Source of the DNA: Methanoregula sp.
Lineage (GTDB): Archaea > Halobacteriota > Methanomicrobia > Methanomicrobiales > Methanospirillaceae
NCBI GenBank assembly: GCA_003154335.1
Contig: PMDE01000145.1
Coordinates: forward strand, 275 to 6,448
DNA length: 6,174 nt
Direction of reading: 5' to 3'
In this document: piece by piece, positions 5,133-6,174 of the stretch
Position numbering within the stretch: the stretch's first letter is position 1
How the letters are laid out: every line of letters starts with the position of its first letter
Notes under the pieces: generated by a model
Database searches by the model: none
What the model was told of the DNA's origin: nothing
The model's input: only the letters and a program-made list of their open reading frames with translations
Translations under genes and position numbers: made by a program

Positions 5133-6065
5133 ATGTTTACAGTCAGGGAAGTCGTCACCAGTAAAGGCATATTACAATATCGCGAAGAACAGTTCACCGG
5201 TATCAGATGCAGGATTAGCCCGGAACGGTTAAATCGTCACATTGATCAAGAATTGTTTAGATACGCGAATACGGAGGAGTGCCCTTTCTGCAGGGACCGA
5301 GTTTTTTCAGTAACGCCTGTATTCCCTGATGGTTATCGGATTATAAGAGGAGAGAGCGTCACCTTTCCGAACCTATTTCCTTTTGATGAAAGCCATATCG
5401 TCACCGTAATAACCCGTGAACATTTTGTTGAATCTTTCACCCGCCAGCAAATTGTCGACGCATTATCAGGTCAGATCGAATCTTTGAAGCTCGGCGACGG
5501 ATATGCGAGTATCAACTGGAATTATCTCCCTTCGGCAGGTGCAAGCTTAGTACATCCTCATATGCAAGGATTATCAGAGTCCCGCCCTTCCCCGATTGTT
5601 GAGAAATATCTTTTAGCAGGTAAAACGTACTACAGGGAATACAAAAAAAATTACTGGGAATCAGTAAAGGGCGAAGAGAGAGTATCAGACCGATATTTAT
5701 TCGGTGATGAGATTTTTTGGTCTGCCCATGCTGTTCCACTGGGTGAACGTGAAGTGCGGGGAATTCTCCCGGTTTCCACCATCTGCGAATTAGAGAACTA
5801 CATTGATCTTTTGGCCGGGGACATCCTTGAAATTCTTAGAATGTACCGGAAACTCGGGACACATGCTTTCAACATGTCAATTTTTTTTGATAAAAGCGTG
5901 GGGAAGAATCGTTTCTCTGCATTTTGTTCGATAATTTCCAGAATCAACCCAAACCCCTCATCAACAAGTGATTCGGCATTTATGGAACGGCTTCACCTTG
6001 AACCGGTGATAATGACGCTCCCCGAAGATCTTGGAAAATTCTACAAAAAAGAAAAAATAAATTAA
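5133..6065 (+). CDS. GalT-like nucleotidyltransferase (galactose-1-phosphate uridylyltransferase family, HIT superfamily)
   Basis: GalT-family enzymes transfer a nucleotidyl group between sugar phosphates through a histidine-linked intermediate. In this 310-residue protein, ECPFC (49-53) gives the two zinc-ligand cysteines. FPNLFPF (78-84) is the FxNxFP motif, and His87 is a candidate third ligand. INWNYLPSAGASLV leads into HPHMQG (141-146), where His143 is the expected nucleophile and His141 a candidate zinc ligand. The second half contains GEREVRG (204-210), AFNMSIFFD (245-253) and RINPN (270-274), consistent with the second HIT-like half. It is somewhat shorter than E. coli GalT (about 348). 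ATG 5133 is the earliest possible start because an in-frame TGA lies at 5124-5126. No galactokinase or epimerase is in the window, so the sugar is unknown. ADP-glucose or another NDP-sugar phosphorylase is equally possible. The gene ends four bases before a convergent gene's stop. Confidence 0.85.
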   Translation: MFTVREVVTSKGILQYREEQFTGIRCRISPERLNRHIDQELFRYANTEECPFCRDRVFSVTPVFPDGYRIIRGESVTFPNLFPFDESHIVTVITREHFVESFTRQQIVDALSGQIESLKLGDGYASINWNYLPSAGASLVHPHMQGLSESRPSPIVEKYLLAGKTYYREYKKNYWESVKGEERVSDRYLFGDEIFWSAHAVPLGEREVRGILPVSTICELENYIDLLAGDILEILRMYRKLGTHAFNMSIFFDKSVGKNRFSAFCSIISRINPNPSSTSDSAFMERLHLEPVIMTLPEDLGKFYKKEKIN

Positions 6066-6069
6066 ATTT

Positions 6070-6174
6070 TCACTCAAACTTTGCAACGAGTTTATTCTTG
6101 GAGACAAGCGTGCCGTCTTTCTTGTGAGGCTTGCGCATAATGCTGTCTCCTGCCTTTTCGATCTCCCGGGCTTC
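6070..6174 (-). CDS. C-terminal 34 residues of an unidentified protein (gene continues beyond the window)
   Basis: The minus strand is open from the window edge to a TGA at 6070-6072, giving 34 residues that begin EAREIEKAG, contain MRKPHKKDG and end LVAKFE. The piece is strongly basic and looks soluble. Codon choice (GAA/GCC/CGG/GAG, AAG for Lys) is regular and coding-like, and the stop lies four bases from the GalT-like stop, a typical convergent arrangement. I do not recognise the family from this fragment. It could also be a chance open frame, as the length alone proves little. Confidence 0.5.
   Translation of the reverse strand, partial: EAREIEKAGDSIMRKPHKKDGTLVSKNKLVAKFE

Overview
The window looks like chromosomal DNA from a methanogenic archaeon, most likely of the Methanomicrobiales (Methanoregula/Methanosphaerula/Methanospirillum relatives). 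The strongest evidence is an intact mer gene for the F420-dependent methylene-tetrahydromethanopterin reductase. It is supported by an NrpR-type nitrogen repressor (winged helix plus DUF128/NRD), a CetZ-type tubulin homologue, and archaeal-style A/T-rich TATA elements and U-rich terminator candidates. The genus placement is inference from gene content, not a measurement.

Layout, left to right. Bases 1-258 (+) hold the C-terminal part of a dCTP deaminase/dUTPase-fold enzyme. It overlaps the start of nrpR (255-1205, +) by ATGA, so the two are probably translationally coupled. nrpR converges with a 790-codon CetZ-like gene (1206-3578, -), and the two stop codons abut with no spacer. A 417-base gap (3579-3995) carries the outward promoters of cetZ and mer. 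It contains a perfect 14-bp palindrome beside the cetZ start, a pair of 9-bp direct repeats beside the mer TATA box, and a middle stretch with a weak trace of a frame-broken small protein gene. mer (3996-4982, +) starts with TTG behind a strong Shine-Dalgarno sequence and is followed by a T7 tract. A GalT-family nucleotidyltransferase-like gene (5133-6065, +) follows. Four bases after its stop lies the 3' end of an unidentified gene on the minus strand, running off the window.

How the genes relate. mer is core energy metabolism. The dcd-like/nrpR pair joins pyrimidine deoxynucleotide clean-up with nitrogen control, probably only by cotranscription. The CetZ-like gene is the most unusual item. 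Its fold motifs match CetZ (T1 loop, EG-x-x-R segment, FDNxxW, T7-like DSGEV, GDYP and LSG...PRI in the C-terminal domain), but the phosphate-binding T4 loop is degenerate and about one residue short. A charged, probably disordered tail of about 395 residues ends in a short aromatic/hydrophobic peptide, DDFSWI. That design resembles the linker-plus-peptide tail of FtsZ and suggests a CetZ paralogue acting as a scaffold or adaptor rather than an ordinary GTPase filament.

I see no mobile element, CRISPR array, rRNA or tRNA in the window.
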